64,000 nucleotides of DNA, taken from positions 4,381,001 through 4,445,000 of the forward strand of contig NZ_CP027668.1 of NCBI RefSeq assembly GCF_003008515.1. The letters are read 5' to 3'. The notes beneath the pieces were generated by a model, which was given only the letters and a program-made list of their open reading frames with translations, had not been told where the DNA came from and searched no databases. Shown piece by piece: positions 43,729 through 52,143 of this stretch. A program made the translations under genes and the position numbers. Source of the DNA: Phreatobacter cathodiphilus. Lineage in GTDB: Bacteria > Pseudomonadota > Alphaproteobacteria > Rhizobiales > Phreatobacteraceae. Positions within the stretch are counted from its first letter, which is position 1, and every line of letters starts with the position of its first letter.

Positions 43729-44661
43729 ATGCCCCCTGCAACTCGCCTGGAAGACCGTCTCGCCGCCGCGGCCCGGCTCGTCGAGGCTGAACTCGCCACC
43801 CTCCTCCACGATGCCCCCCGCCCCGGGGAGATGGCCCGGCCGGCGCGACTGATCGGGGCGATGCGCCATGGCGTCCTCGCCGGCGGCAAGCGCTTGCGGC
43901 CCTTCCTGGTGATCGAGTGCGCGGCGTTGTTCGGTGTCCCGGTGGGCGACGCGCTGCCCACGGCGGCGGCGCTCGAGCTCGTCCACTGCTATTCCCTCGT
44001 CCACGACGACCTGCCGGCCATGGACGACGACGATCTGAGGCGGGGCCGGCCGACCGTTCACAAGGCCTACGACGAGGCGACTGCCATCCTGGTCGGCGAC
44101 GGCCTGCTGACCCTCGCCTTCGAGACCGTCGCGGCGGAGAGTGCCCACCCCGATCCCGCCATCCGGGCCGAGCTCACGGTGCTTCTCGCACGCGCCGCCG
44201 GCCTCGGCGGCATGGTCGGCGGCCAGCTGCTCGATCTCGCGGCCGAGGGCAGGTTCGACGGCGGCGCCCCCCTCGATCTCGCGGAGGCCGATATCCGCCG
44301 CCTCCAGGCCATGAAGACGGGGGCGCTGATCCGCTTCGCCTGCCTCGCCGGCGCGGTGCTCGGCGGCGCGTCGCAGGTCGAGCGCGAGGCCCTCGTCGCC
44401 TATGGCGAGATTATAGGCCTCGCGTTCCAGGTGGCGGACGACCTCATCGACCATGATGGCGATGCCGCTCTCGCCGGCAAGGCCATCGGCAAGGACGCCG
44501 CTCGCGGCAAGGGAACGCTCGTGTCGCTGCACGGGCCGCACTGGGCGCGCGACGAACTGACGCGCCTCGTCGACGATGCGGCGGCGCAGCTGGTGCCGTT
44601 CGGCGGGAGGGCTGCAATCCTGGCCGAGGCGGCGGGCTTCATCGCCCGGCGGCAGGCCTGA
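43729..44661 (+). CDS. ispA: Farnesyl diphosphate synthase (polyprenyl synthetase)
   Basis: 310 residues, IspA-type. The first Asp-rich motif reads HDDLPAMDDDDLRRG near residue 90 and the second DDLIDHDGD near 241. GGKRLRPFL near 49 binds the isopentenyl diphosphate. The residues before the first motif (CYSLVHDD) are as in bacterial C15 enzymes, so farnesyl diphosphate is the expected product. It condenses DMAPP and IPP in the cytosol. The gene is alone; dxs is often next to ispA but is not seen here. Confidence 0.9.
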   Translation: MPPATRLEDRLAAAARLVEAELATLLHDAPRPGEMARPARLIGAMRHGVLAGGKRLRPFLVIECAALFGVPVGDALPTAAALELVHCYSLVHDDLPAMDDDDLRRGRPTVHKAYDEATAILVGDGLLTLAFETVAAESAHPDPAIRAELTVLLARAAGLGGMVGGQLLDLAAEGRFDGGAPLDLAEADIRRLQAMKTGALIRFACLAGAVLGGASQVEREALVAYGEIIGLAFQVADDLIDHDGDAALAGKAIGKDAARGKGTLVSLHGPHWARDELTRLVDDAAAQLVPFGGRAAILAEAAGFIARRQA

Positions 44662-44754
44662 CCTGTCGCGTCTCCCCGGCCCTCGAGCCTTGACTCGACC
44701 GCCGCGGGCGCGCCAGCATTGGAATATCTTTTTCGGTTTTCAGGGGAGGGGACG

Positions 44755-46287
44755 ATGGTTTTTTCGTCCGCACGGCGAGTCTTCGGGATGATTTTGGGTG
44801 TGGTGCTCGCCGCCAGCCTGGCCGCGCCGGCCGAGGCGCAGAAGCGGCAGAACACCGTCCGCTTCGCCTATGACCAGGTGCCGGAGAACGTCGATCCCTT
44901 CTTCAACAACGTCCGCATCGGCGTCATCATCGCCCATCAGGTCTGGGACACCCTGATCTACCGCGACCCGAAGACCAACGAGTACAAGGGCCAGCTCGCC
45001 ACCGCCTGGCGTTGGGTCGACGACAAGACACTCGAGCTCGACCTGCGCCGCGGCGTCAAGTTCCACAACGGAGTCGAGTTCTCCGCCGACGACGTGGTCT
45101 ATACCCTGAACTTTGTCTCCAACCCGGCCAACCGCTCCACCACCCAGTCGAACGTCAACTGGATCGAGCGTGCCGAGAAGGTCGACAGCCACAAGGTGCG
45201 CATCATCACCAAGCGCCCCTTCCCCGCCGCGATCGAATATCTCGCCGGCCCCATCGTCATCCATCCCGCCGCCTATTACGAGCAGGTCGGCCCCAAGGGG
45301 ATGAACGAGAAGCCGGTCGGATCCGGCCCCTATCGCGTCGTCGAGCACCAGATTGGCCGCTCCATCACCCTGCAGCGCAATCCCGACTATTTTCGCGACG
45401 GGCCGAAGCCGCAGCCGCAGATCGAGCGCATCGTCATCCGCTTCATCCCCGACCGCCAGACGCAGGTGGCCGAGATGCTCTCCGGCGGCCTCGACTTCGT
45501 CATGAACATCGCCCCCGACCAGGCGCAGCAGATGCGCGCCGTGCCGACTCTGCAGATCGTCTCCGGCGGCACCATGCGCATCGTCTTCCTGAACTTCGCC
45601 ACCACCGAGCGCTCGCCCGCCCCGCAACTGCGTGACGTGCGCGTCCGCCGCGCCATCGCCCATGCCATCGACCGCCAGACCATGGCGCGTCAGCTTGTCG
45701 GCGAAGGCTCGCAGCTCATCAACGCCATCTGCTTCCCGGCCCAGTTCGGCTGCGACGCCTCGCAGGCCCCGGTCTACGAGTACAATCCGGCCAAGGCGAA
45801 GGAACTGCTGGCGGAGGCGGGGTTCCCCAACGGCTTCGACATCGACCTGCACTCCTACCGCGAGCGCAACCAGGCCGAGGCCATGATCAACTACCTGCGT
45901 GCCGTCGGCATCCGCGCCACGCTGCGCTTCGGTCAGTACGCCGCGATGCGCGAGCAGATTCGCTCCAACCGTGCCGGCATGGCCCACCAGACCTGGGGCT
46001 CCTTCTCGATCAACGACGTCTCGGCCTCGACGCCCGTCTACTACAAGGGCCTCGACGACGACATCTCGCGCGATCCCAAGGTGATCGAGCTGCTGGAGCG
46101 CGGCGATTCCGTCACCGATCCGCAGCAGCGCATCGCCGCATATCGCGAGGCCCACAAGATCATCATCGAACAGGCCTATTCGGTCCCGCTCTACAATCTC
46201 GTCACCTTCTATGCGGCGTCGAAGGATCTGGAATTCGCCGCCTATCCGGACGAGCTGCCGCGCTTCTGGGAGATGCGCTGGAAGTGA
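44755..46287 (+). CDS. Peptide/oligopeptide ABC transporter substrate-binding protein (SBP_bac_5)
   Basis: 510 residues with a Sec signal (FGMILGVVLAASLAAPAEAQ). The family 5 motifs are visible: NTVRFAYDQVPENVDPF, LELDLRRGVKFHNGVEFSADDVVYTLNF, and GSGPYRVVEHQIGRSITLQRNPDY. It binds peptides or similar ligands in the periplasm. It heads a run of dpp-type permease genes and an M20 peptidase. The ATG at 44755 follows GGGGAGGG with 4 nt between and is preferred to an ATG 12 codons earlier. Confidence 0.93.
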   Translation: MVFSSARRVFGMILGVVLAASLAAPAEAQKRQNTVRFAYDQVPENVDPFFNNVRIGVIIAHQVWDTLIYRDPKTNEYKGQLATAWRWVDDKTLELDLRRGVKFHNGVEFSADDVVYTLNFVSNPANRSTTQSNVNWIERAEKVDSHKVRIITKRPFPAAIEYLAGPIVIHPAAYYEQVGPKGMNEKPVGSGPYRVVEHQIGRSITLQRNPDYFRDGPKPQPQIERIVIRFIPDRQTQVAEMLSGGLDFVMNIAPDQAQQMRAVPTLQIVSGGTMRIVFLNFATTERSPAPQLRDVRVRRAIAHAIDRQTMARQLVGEGSQLINAICFPAQFGCDASQAPVYEYNPAKAKELLAEAGFPNGFDIDLHSYRERNQAEAMINYLRAVGIRATLRFGQYAAMREQIRSNRAGMAHQTWGSFSINDVSASTPVYYKGLDDDISRDPKVIELLERGDSVTDPQQRIAAYREAHKIIIEQAYSVPLYNLVTFYAASKDLEFAAYPDELPRFWEMRWK

Positions 46288-46355
46288 TGCTATGATCCGG
46301 CCGCGGGGCGTCATGCGCCGCGGCCGGACACGGCAGCTCCAAGGCGCCTTATCGA

Positions 46356-47273
46356 ATGTTTAATTACACGCTCAAGCGGCTCGCATTGGCCGCTCTCGTC
46401 GCATTGGCGGTGTCGGCGCTGGCCTTCGTGCTGCTCCGCCTGTCGGGCGACGTCGCCATCGCCATCGCGGGTGAAGGCGCGCGCGCCGAGGACATCGCCG
46501 CAGTCCGCCAGCAATACGGGCTCGACCGGCCCCTGGTGATCCAATATCTCGACTGGCTCGGCCGCACGCTGCAGGGCGACTTCGGTCAGTCCCTCTATTT
46601 CCGGACCTCGGTCTTCGATCTGATCGTTACCAAGATCCAGACGACCCTCGTCCTCGCGGTCCTCGCCATCGCCTTCGCCCTGGCGCTCTCCGTTCCCTTG
46701 GGCGTCATGGCGGCGGTCTGGCAGAACTCCTGGATCGACCGGCTCTGCCTGTGGATCGCGGTCGCCGGCCAGGCGCTTCCCAACTTCTTCTTCGCCCTCT
46801 GCCTCGTGATGGTCTTCTCCATCGGCCTCGGCTGGCTGCCCGTCTCCGGTGCCGACGGTTGGGAGCATTTCATCATGCCGACGGTGGCCCTCGGCTACTA
46901 CGTCACGCCGCCTTTCATGCGGCTCGTCCGTGCCGGCATGATCGAGGTTCTCGGCGCCGACTACATCCGCACCGCTCGCGCCAAGGGCCTGCCAGCCTCC
47001 ACAGTGATCCTCCGCCACGGCCTGCGCAATGCGCTGGTGCCGGTGGTGGCGCTCACCGCCGTGCAACTCGGCTTCCTCCTCGGCGGCTCCATCGTCATCG
47101 AGACGGTCTTCGCTCTCGACGGCCTCGGCTACCTCGCCTACCAGGCCATCTCCCAGAAGGACTTCCCGGTGATCCAGGCGGTGCTCATGCTGCTCTCGGT
47201 CGGTTATGTCGTGCTGACGCTGGTGGCCGATCTCGTCAATGCCTGGCTCGATCCCAGGATCAGGGTGGGCTGA
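46356..47273 (+). CDS. Dipeptide-type ABC transporter permease (DppB-like)
   Basis: 305 residues with six hydrophobic segments. A DppB N-terminus (LKRLALAALVALAVSALAFVLLRL) is followed by GDFGQSLYFRTSVFDLI and the EAA loop RAKGLPASTVILRHGLRNALVPV, which contacts the ATPase. It forms the membrane channel with the next gene's product. The order SBP-permease-permease is canonical, but no dppD/dppF ATPase gene follows anywhere in the run, so ATPases must be supplied in trans. Confidence 0.92.
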   Translation: MFNYTLKRLALAALVALAVSALAFVLLRLSGDVAIAIAGEGARAEDIAAVRQQYGLDRPLVIQYLDWLGRTLQGDFGQSLYFRTSVFDLIVTKIQTTLVLAVLAIAFALALSVPLGVMAAVWQNSWIDRLCLWIAVAGQALPNFFFALCLVMVFSIGLGWLPVSGADGWEHFIMPTVALGYYVTPPFMRLVRAGMIEVLGADYIRTARAKGLPASTVILRHGLRNALVPVVALTAVQLGFLLGGSIVIETVFALDGLGYLAYQAISQKDFPVIQAVLMLLSVGYVVLTLVADLVNAWLDPRIRVG

Positions 47274-47274
47274 C

Positions 47275-48165
47275 ATGAGCGACATCGCCGAAACCCCCGC
47301 GGTCGCCGTGGTGCCGCCCTCTCGCTTCAAGCGGCGCGCCCTCAAGCACAAGGGCCTGATGATCGGCACGCTGATCTTCACGGTCATCGTGCTGATCGCC
47401 CTGCTGGCGCCGTTCGTCTCGCCGCACGACCCCTATGCCCAGGATCTCAACAACCGGCTCGTGCCCCCGGTCTGGTACGAGCGCGGATCCTGGCTGCATC
47501 CGCTCGGCACCGACAATCTGGGCCGCGACTATCTCTCCCGCACGCTCTACGGGGCGCAGATTTCGCTACTGATCGGCATGTCGGTCATGCTCATCTCGGG
47601 GGCGATCGGCACGGCCCTCGGCCTCGTCGCCGGCTACTTCGGCGGCCGGATCGACCTCCTCGTCACCTTCATCATCACCACCCGCCTCGCCTTGCCGGTG
47701 GTGCTGGTGGCCCTCGCCGTGGTCGCCATGGTCGGTGGGACGCTCGGCATCGTCATCGCCGTGCTCGGCCTGCTCAAATGGGACCGCTTCGCGGTGGTGA
47801 TGCGCTCGGCGACACAGCAGGTCCGCTCGCTCGACTTCGTCGAGGCGGCGCGTGCCAGCGGCGCCAGCCAGTTGCGCATCATCCTGAAGGAGGTGCTGCC
47901 CAACGTCATGCCGCATCTCATCGTCGTCGGCACGGTGGAAGCGGCGAGCGCCATTCTGCTTGAGGCGGCCCTGTCCTTCCTCGGTCTCGGCGTGCAGCCG
48001 CCGCTGCCCTCCTGGGGGCTGATGATCTCGGAGGCGAAGAACTTCATGTTCTTCTCCTTCTGGCTCATCGCCATCCCGGGCGCGGCCCTCGCCCTGCTGG
48101 TGCTCGCCATCAACATGATGGGGGACGGCCTGCGCGACGTGACGGCTCCCGACAGCCGGTCCTGA
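47275..48165 (+). CDS. Dipeptide-type ABC transporter permease (DppC-like)
   Basis: 296 residues with six hydrophobic segments. DppC traits are HPLGTDNLGRDYLSRTLYGAQISLLIG near residue 77 and the EAA loop EAARASGASQLRIILKEVLPNVMPHLIV near 200. The ATG is 1 bp after the TGA of the first permease. The start at 47275 was chosen over an ATG 12 codons earlier that overlaps the first permease. Confidence 0.92.
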   Translation: MSDIAETPAVAVVPPSRFKRRALKHKGLMIGTLIFTVIVLIALLAPFVSPHDPYAQDLNNRLVPPVWYERGSWLHPLGTDNLGRDYLSRTLYGAQISLLIGMSVMLISGAIGTALGLVAGYFGGRIDLLVTFIITTRLALPVVLVALAVVAMVGGTLGIVIAVLGLLKWDRFAVVMRSATQQVRSLDFVEAARASGASQLRIILKEVLPNVMPHLIVVGTVEAASAILLEAALSFLGLGVQPPLPSWGLMISEAKNFMFFSFWLIAIPGAALALLVLAINMMGDGLRDVTAPDSRS

Positions 48166-48271
48166 ACGGAGCCGAGCGCCCGCCCGCGCATGCCACCCTG
48201 TCCGCGCGCGCCGTGGCGAAAGCCGGCGGTCGCGCTAATCTGCCGCCGACACGTCCTGTGAAGAGACATCC

Positions 48272-49666
48272 ATGACCCGCGCCTCCGCCATTGCCGCCGC
48301 CCACCAGATGTTCGACGACGGCAGCCTGAAGGAGATCTTCGCCCGTCGCATCGCCATCCCGACCGAGAGCCAGAACCCGGCTCGCGCACCGGATCTCGCC
48401 CGCTACCTGACCGAGGAAATGCAGCCCTCGCTGGAAGCCATGGGCTTCTCCTGCCGCATCCTCACCCACCCCAATGCCAAGGGCCCGTTCCTCCTCGCGG
48501 AGCGGATCGAGGACCCCGCCCTCGTCACCGTCCTGGGCTACGGCCATGGCGATGTCATCGCCGGCCTCGAGGGCAAGTGGAAGGAGGGCCGTGATCCCTG
48601 GACGCTCGATGACACCGGCGACACCTGGTACGGCCGCGGCGTCGTCGACAACAAGGGCCAGCATGCCATCAACATCGAGGCGCTGCGCTGCGTGCTGAAG
48701 ACCCGCGGCAAGCTCGGCTTCAACGTCCGCTACCTCATCGAGATGGGCGAGGAGGTGGGCTCCGCCGGCCTCCACGATCTCGCCCGCGACAACCGCGATC
48801 TCTTCCTCGCAGACATTCTCATCGGCTCGGACGGCCCGCGCATGACCGCCGAGCGGCCGACGCTCTGCCTCGGCTCGCGCGGCGCCTATCGGATCGATCT
48901 CACCATCGACGCGCGCGAAGGCGGCCACCATTCCGGCAACTGGGGTGGGCTCCTGTCCAACCCGGCGGTGCGGCTCGCCCATGCCATTTCCACGATCATT
49001 GGCCCGACGGGGCAGGTGCGGGTCCACGAACTCCTGCCGAAGGAGATGCCGGACTCGGTGAAGCGGGCGCTCTCCGACATCGAGCCTGCCAGCATTCCCG
49101 GCGGCCCTCAGATCGAAACATGGTGGGGCGAGCCGGGCTTCACGCCCGCCGAGAAGGTCTATGGCTGGAACACCTTCGAGGTCCTGGCGCTGGGCGCCGG
49201 CGACATCTCCAACCCGCAGAATGCCGTGCCGCCGGCGGCCAAGGCCGTCTGCCAGATCCGCACCGTCGTCGGCTCCGATCCCGACGGCTTCATCCCCGCC
49301 ATCCAGCGGCATCTGGCCCGCCACGGCTTCCCCGACGTCCAGGTGACGAGCGGCCGCGACATCGCCTTCAAGGCGACCCGCACCGATCCCGATCATCCCT
49401 GGGTCCGCTGGGCCGCCGCCTCCATCGCCGAGACCACCGGCAAGAAGCCGGCGGTCATTCCCAATGCGGGCGGGTCGCTGCCCAACGACGTCTTCGCCGA
49501 GATCATCGGCATGCCGACCATTTGGGTACCGCACTCCTATCCCGGCTGCTCGCAGCATGCCCCCAACGAGCACGTGCCCTCGGCCCTGGTCCGCGAGGCC
49601 ATCGGCCTCATGGCCGGGCTTTACTGGGACCTCGGCGAGGGCACGCACCCGAAGCTGGCGCGCTGA
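48272..49666 (+). CDS. M20 family metallopeptidase (dipeptidase/ArgE-DapE-like)
   Basis: 464 residues, with the two-domain M20 layout. Metal-ligand motifs are GYGHGDVIAG near 90 (His and Asp), GRGVVDNKGQHAINIEAL near 122-140, EMGEEVGSAGL near 155 (catalytic Glu pair), and a C-terminal HSYPGCSQHAPNEHVP. Its position after a peptide ABC transporter suggests hydrolysis of imported peptides or N-acyl amino acids. The exact substrate is not determined. It is 106 bp after the second permease and 25 bp before the FAD oxidoreductase. Confidence 0.88.
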   Translation: MTRASAIAAAHQMFDDGSLKEIFARRIAIPTESQNPARAPDLARYLTEEMQPSLEAMGFSCRILTHPNAKGPFLLAERIEDPALVTVLGYGHGDVIAGLEGKWKEGRDPWTLDDTGDTWYGRGVVDNKGQHAINIEALRCVLKTRGKLGFNVRYLIEMGEEVGSAGLHDLARDNRDLFLADILIGSDGPRMTAERPTLCLGSRGAYRIDLTIDAREGGHHSGNWGGLLSNPAVRLAHAISTIIGPTGQVRVHELLPKEMPDSVKRALSDIEPASIPGGPQIETWWGEPGFTPAEKVYGWNTFEVLALGAGDISNPQNAVPPAAKAVCQIRTVVGSDPDGFIPAIQRHLARHGFPDVQVTSGRDIAFKATRTDPDHPWVRWAAASIAETTGKKPAVIPNAGGSLPNDVFAEIIGMPTIWVPHSYPGCSQHAPNEHVPSALVREAIGLMAGLYWDLGEGTHPKLAR

Positions 49667-49691
49667 GCGCCGGGACAGGGGAGGGGCCCCG

Positions 49692-50945
49692 ATGAACACG
49701 GTCGACCGGATCGACGTCGCCATCGTCGGCGGCGGCATGGTGGGGACAGCTACGGCGCTCGCCTGCCTCGCCCGCGGTCTCTCGGTGACCCTCGTCGATC
49801 CCGGCGGCATCCGCAACGCCGCGAGTTACGGCAATGCCGGTGTCATCTCACGCGGCTCGCTCTTCCCCGTGGCCGGCCCTGGCGTGCTGAAGAAGCTGCC
49901 TCGGTACGCCCTCAACCGCGACGTCGCCATCCGTGTCGACTACGGCTCGCTGCTCGCCGTTGCGCCCTGGCTGGTCGCCTTCATGCGCCGCTGCAACGAG
50001 GCCTCGTGGCGCGAGGCCGCCGCGGCGCTCGATCCGCTCTGCGCCGCGGCCTATGACGAGCACTGGCGCATCGCCGGCGAGATCGGCGCCCGCGACCTGA
50101 TCGTGCGGCGAGGCTGGGTGAAGCTCTACCGAAGCGAGGAGGCCTTCGCCGCCGGCGCGCTGGAGCGCGAGCTCCTCGGCCAGCACAAGGTCGCCTTCGA
50201 GGTGATCGACGGCGCCGAACTGCCGCAATTCGAACCGGCGCTGAAGCGCCGCTACGCCAGGGCCGTCTGGCACACCGAGACGGGCTCGGTGCGCGATCCG
50301 GGCGCCCTCGTCCAGGCCTACGAGGCGGCCGCCGTCCAGCGCGGTGCCACCCTCGTCGCGGCGCGGGCGAGGACCGTCGAGGAGGACGGTGACGGCGCGA
50401 AGGTCCTGCTCGAAGGTGGCGGGGAGGTCCGGGCGAAGACCGTCGTGATCGCCGCCGGCGCCGCCGCCCACGACCTCACCCGCATGATGGGCTATCGCCT
50501 GCCGCTCGCCGCCGAGCGGGGCTACCATCGCCATTTCGCCGATGCCAGCGAGCACAAGCTTTCCCGCCCGATCCACGACACCGGCGGCGGCTATGTCGTC
50601 TCGCCAATGAATGCCGGGCTTCGCCTGCTCTCGGGCGTCGAGCTCGCCCGCCGCGAGGCGCCCGCGAACTTCTCCCAGATCACCGCCGTCGAGGCCGACG
50701 CGCGCCGCACGGTCGCGATGGGCGACAGCGTCGAGCCGGCTCCCTGGCACGGCGCCCGGCCCTCGACCCCCGACGGCCTGCCGGTCATCGGCAGGGCGCC
50801 GCACCATCCCCATGTCGTCTTCGCTTTCGGCCACGGCCATATCGGCCTGTCGACCGGGCCGATCACCGGCCGTGTCGTCGCCGACATCGTCACCGGCGCG
50901 ACCTCCGCCGTGCCGATCACCCCCTTCTCGCCGGGGCGGTTCTGA
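49692..50945 (+). CDS. FAD-dependent D-amino acid dehydrogenase-like oxidoreductase (DadA/DAO family)
   Basis: 417 residues from MNTVDRIDVAIVGGGMVGTATALACLARG, an N-terminal FAD Rossmann motif followed by TLVDPGG. YGNAGVISRG near 55 and the C-terminal RPSTPDGLPVIGRAPHHPHVVFAFGHGHIGLSTGPITG are features of DadA. It would oxidise D-amino acids to keto acids, passing electrons to quinone. The gene sits between an M20 peptidase and a TAXI/TRAP operon with an enolase-superfamily epimerase, which supports a role in D-amino-acid or peptide catabolism. The D-amino acid preference is unknown. Confidence 0.85.
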   Translation: MNTVDRIDVAIVGGGMVGTATALACLARGLSVTLVDPGGIRNAASYGNAGVISRGSLFPVAGPGVLKKLPRYALNRDVAIRVDYGSLLAVAPWLVAFMRRCNEASWREAAAALDPLCAAAYDEHWRIAGEIGARDLIVRRGWVKLYRSEEAFAAGALERELLGQHKVAFEVIDGAELPQFEPALKRRYARAVWHTETGSVRDPGALVQAYEAAAVQRGATLVAARARTVEEDGDGAKVLLEGGGEVRAKTVVIAAGAAAHDLTRMMGYRLPLAAERGYHRHFADASEHKLSRPIHDTGGGYVVSPMNAGLRLLSGVELARREAPANFSQITAVEADARRTVAMGDSVEPAPWHGARPSTPDGLPVIGRAPHHPHVVFAFGHGHIGLSTGPITGRVVADIVTGATSAVPITPFSPGRF

Positions 50946-51066
50946 TCCGCCCCCGTGTCCGTGTGATCCCAGACATGCCGACATCGGACATTGCCAGCGA
51001 CAGGCGGCCGGCTAGAGTTGCGGACAAGGCGGGCGGCATGACCCGCAAACCAGAGGTGTGACCACG

Positions 51067-52053
51067 ATGTTGAAGCGGATGATCGTCGCGGCCGGCATGG
51101 CCGCCGGCTTGATGGCGGGTGCCCTGGCGCCGGCCGGTGCGCAGACGGTGGAATGGCGCGGCGGCTCCATCGGCGGCGGCTGGTACACCATCGTCTCGGG
51201 GGCGGCCAAGCTCCTCGAGGACAAGATCCCGGGCATGACCATCAAGGCCGTTCCGGGCGGCGGCGCCGCCAATCCGGTGGCCGTGCAGCAGGGGCAGGCG
51301 CAGCTCGCCATGTCCATCGACATCTTCGCCGCCATGGCTGCGTCCGGCACCGGCACCTATCAGGGCCGCCCTGCCGCCGACAAGCTGCGGATGATCGGCC
51401 AGTCCTTCGGCGACACGCCCTATCACTTCATCCGCGCCCCCGGCCAGACCATGGACATTGCGACCCTGTTCAAGGAGGGCCGCAACATCCGCTTCGGCGG
51501 CGCCAACAACGGCGCGACCGACGAGATCGCCCTGCGCTGGCTCCTCGCCGTCTACGGCCAGACCTATGACAGCCTGCGCGCCCGCGGCTGGCGCTTCCAG
51601 CTCGCCGCCTACGGCGACCTCGCCGCCGCCTATCGTGACGGCCAGCTCGACTACGCCTTCTTCGCCCTCGGCCTGCCCGGCTCGGCGGTGGTGGACATGG
51701 CCACCGGCCGTGACGGCGAGATTCTCGACATCCCGCAGGACGTGATGGACGCCTTCAAGCAGCGCCACGGCATGGGCTCGGGCGTCATCCCGGCAGGCAC
51801 CTACCCGCGCTTCCAGGGCACGCGCGAGGTGAAGACGCTGGTGATGGCGACGACCCTCGTCACCTCGTCCGACGTGTCCGAGGACATCGTCTACAAGATC
51901 ACCAAGGCGATCTGCGAGAACGTCGCGGAGCTGCCGCGCATCCATGGCTCGCTGAAGGACTATCGTTGCGAGACGGCGATCGCCAACCGGCCCGTCCCGG
52001 TCCACCCCGGCGCGCTGCGCTACTATCGCGAGCGCGGCTGGGTGCAGGGCTGA
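51067..52053 (+). CDS. TRAP transporter solute-binding protein, TAXI family
   Basis: 328 residues with a Sec signal ending PAGAQ. The mature protein starts VEWRGGSIGGGWYTIVSGAAKLLED, the TAXI signature, and continues with VPGGGAANPVAVQQGQAQLAMS. It binds a small organic anion for the fused TRAP permease downstream. The start is placed at the ATG at 51067; a GTG 3 codons upstream (51058) is equally in frame. The gene leads a three-gene operon with the permease and the epimerase. Confidence 0.9.
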   Translation: MLKRMIVAAGMAAGLMAGALAPAGAQTVEWRGGSIGGGWYTIVSGAAKLLEDKIPGMTIKAVPGGGAANPVAVQQGQAQLAMSIDIFAAMAASGTGTYQGRPAADKLRMIGQSFGDTPYHFIRAPGQTMDIATLFKEGRNIRFGGANNGATDEIALRWLLAVYGQTYDSLRARGWRFQLAAYGDLAAAYRDGQLDYAFFALGLPGSAVVDMATGRDGEILDIPQDVMDAFKQRHGMGSGVIPAGTYPRFQGTREVKTLVMATTLVTSSDVSEDIVYKITKAICENVAELPRIHGSLKDYRCETAIANRPVPVHPGALRYYRERGWVQG

Positions 52054-52143
52054 TCCACCTCGGTTGAACAAGGCCCGGGCCACCGCCCGGGCCTTCACCT
52101 TTGGGGCTGCCGCCGGCCCGCCTCTTCACTCGGATATCTCGCC

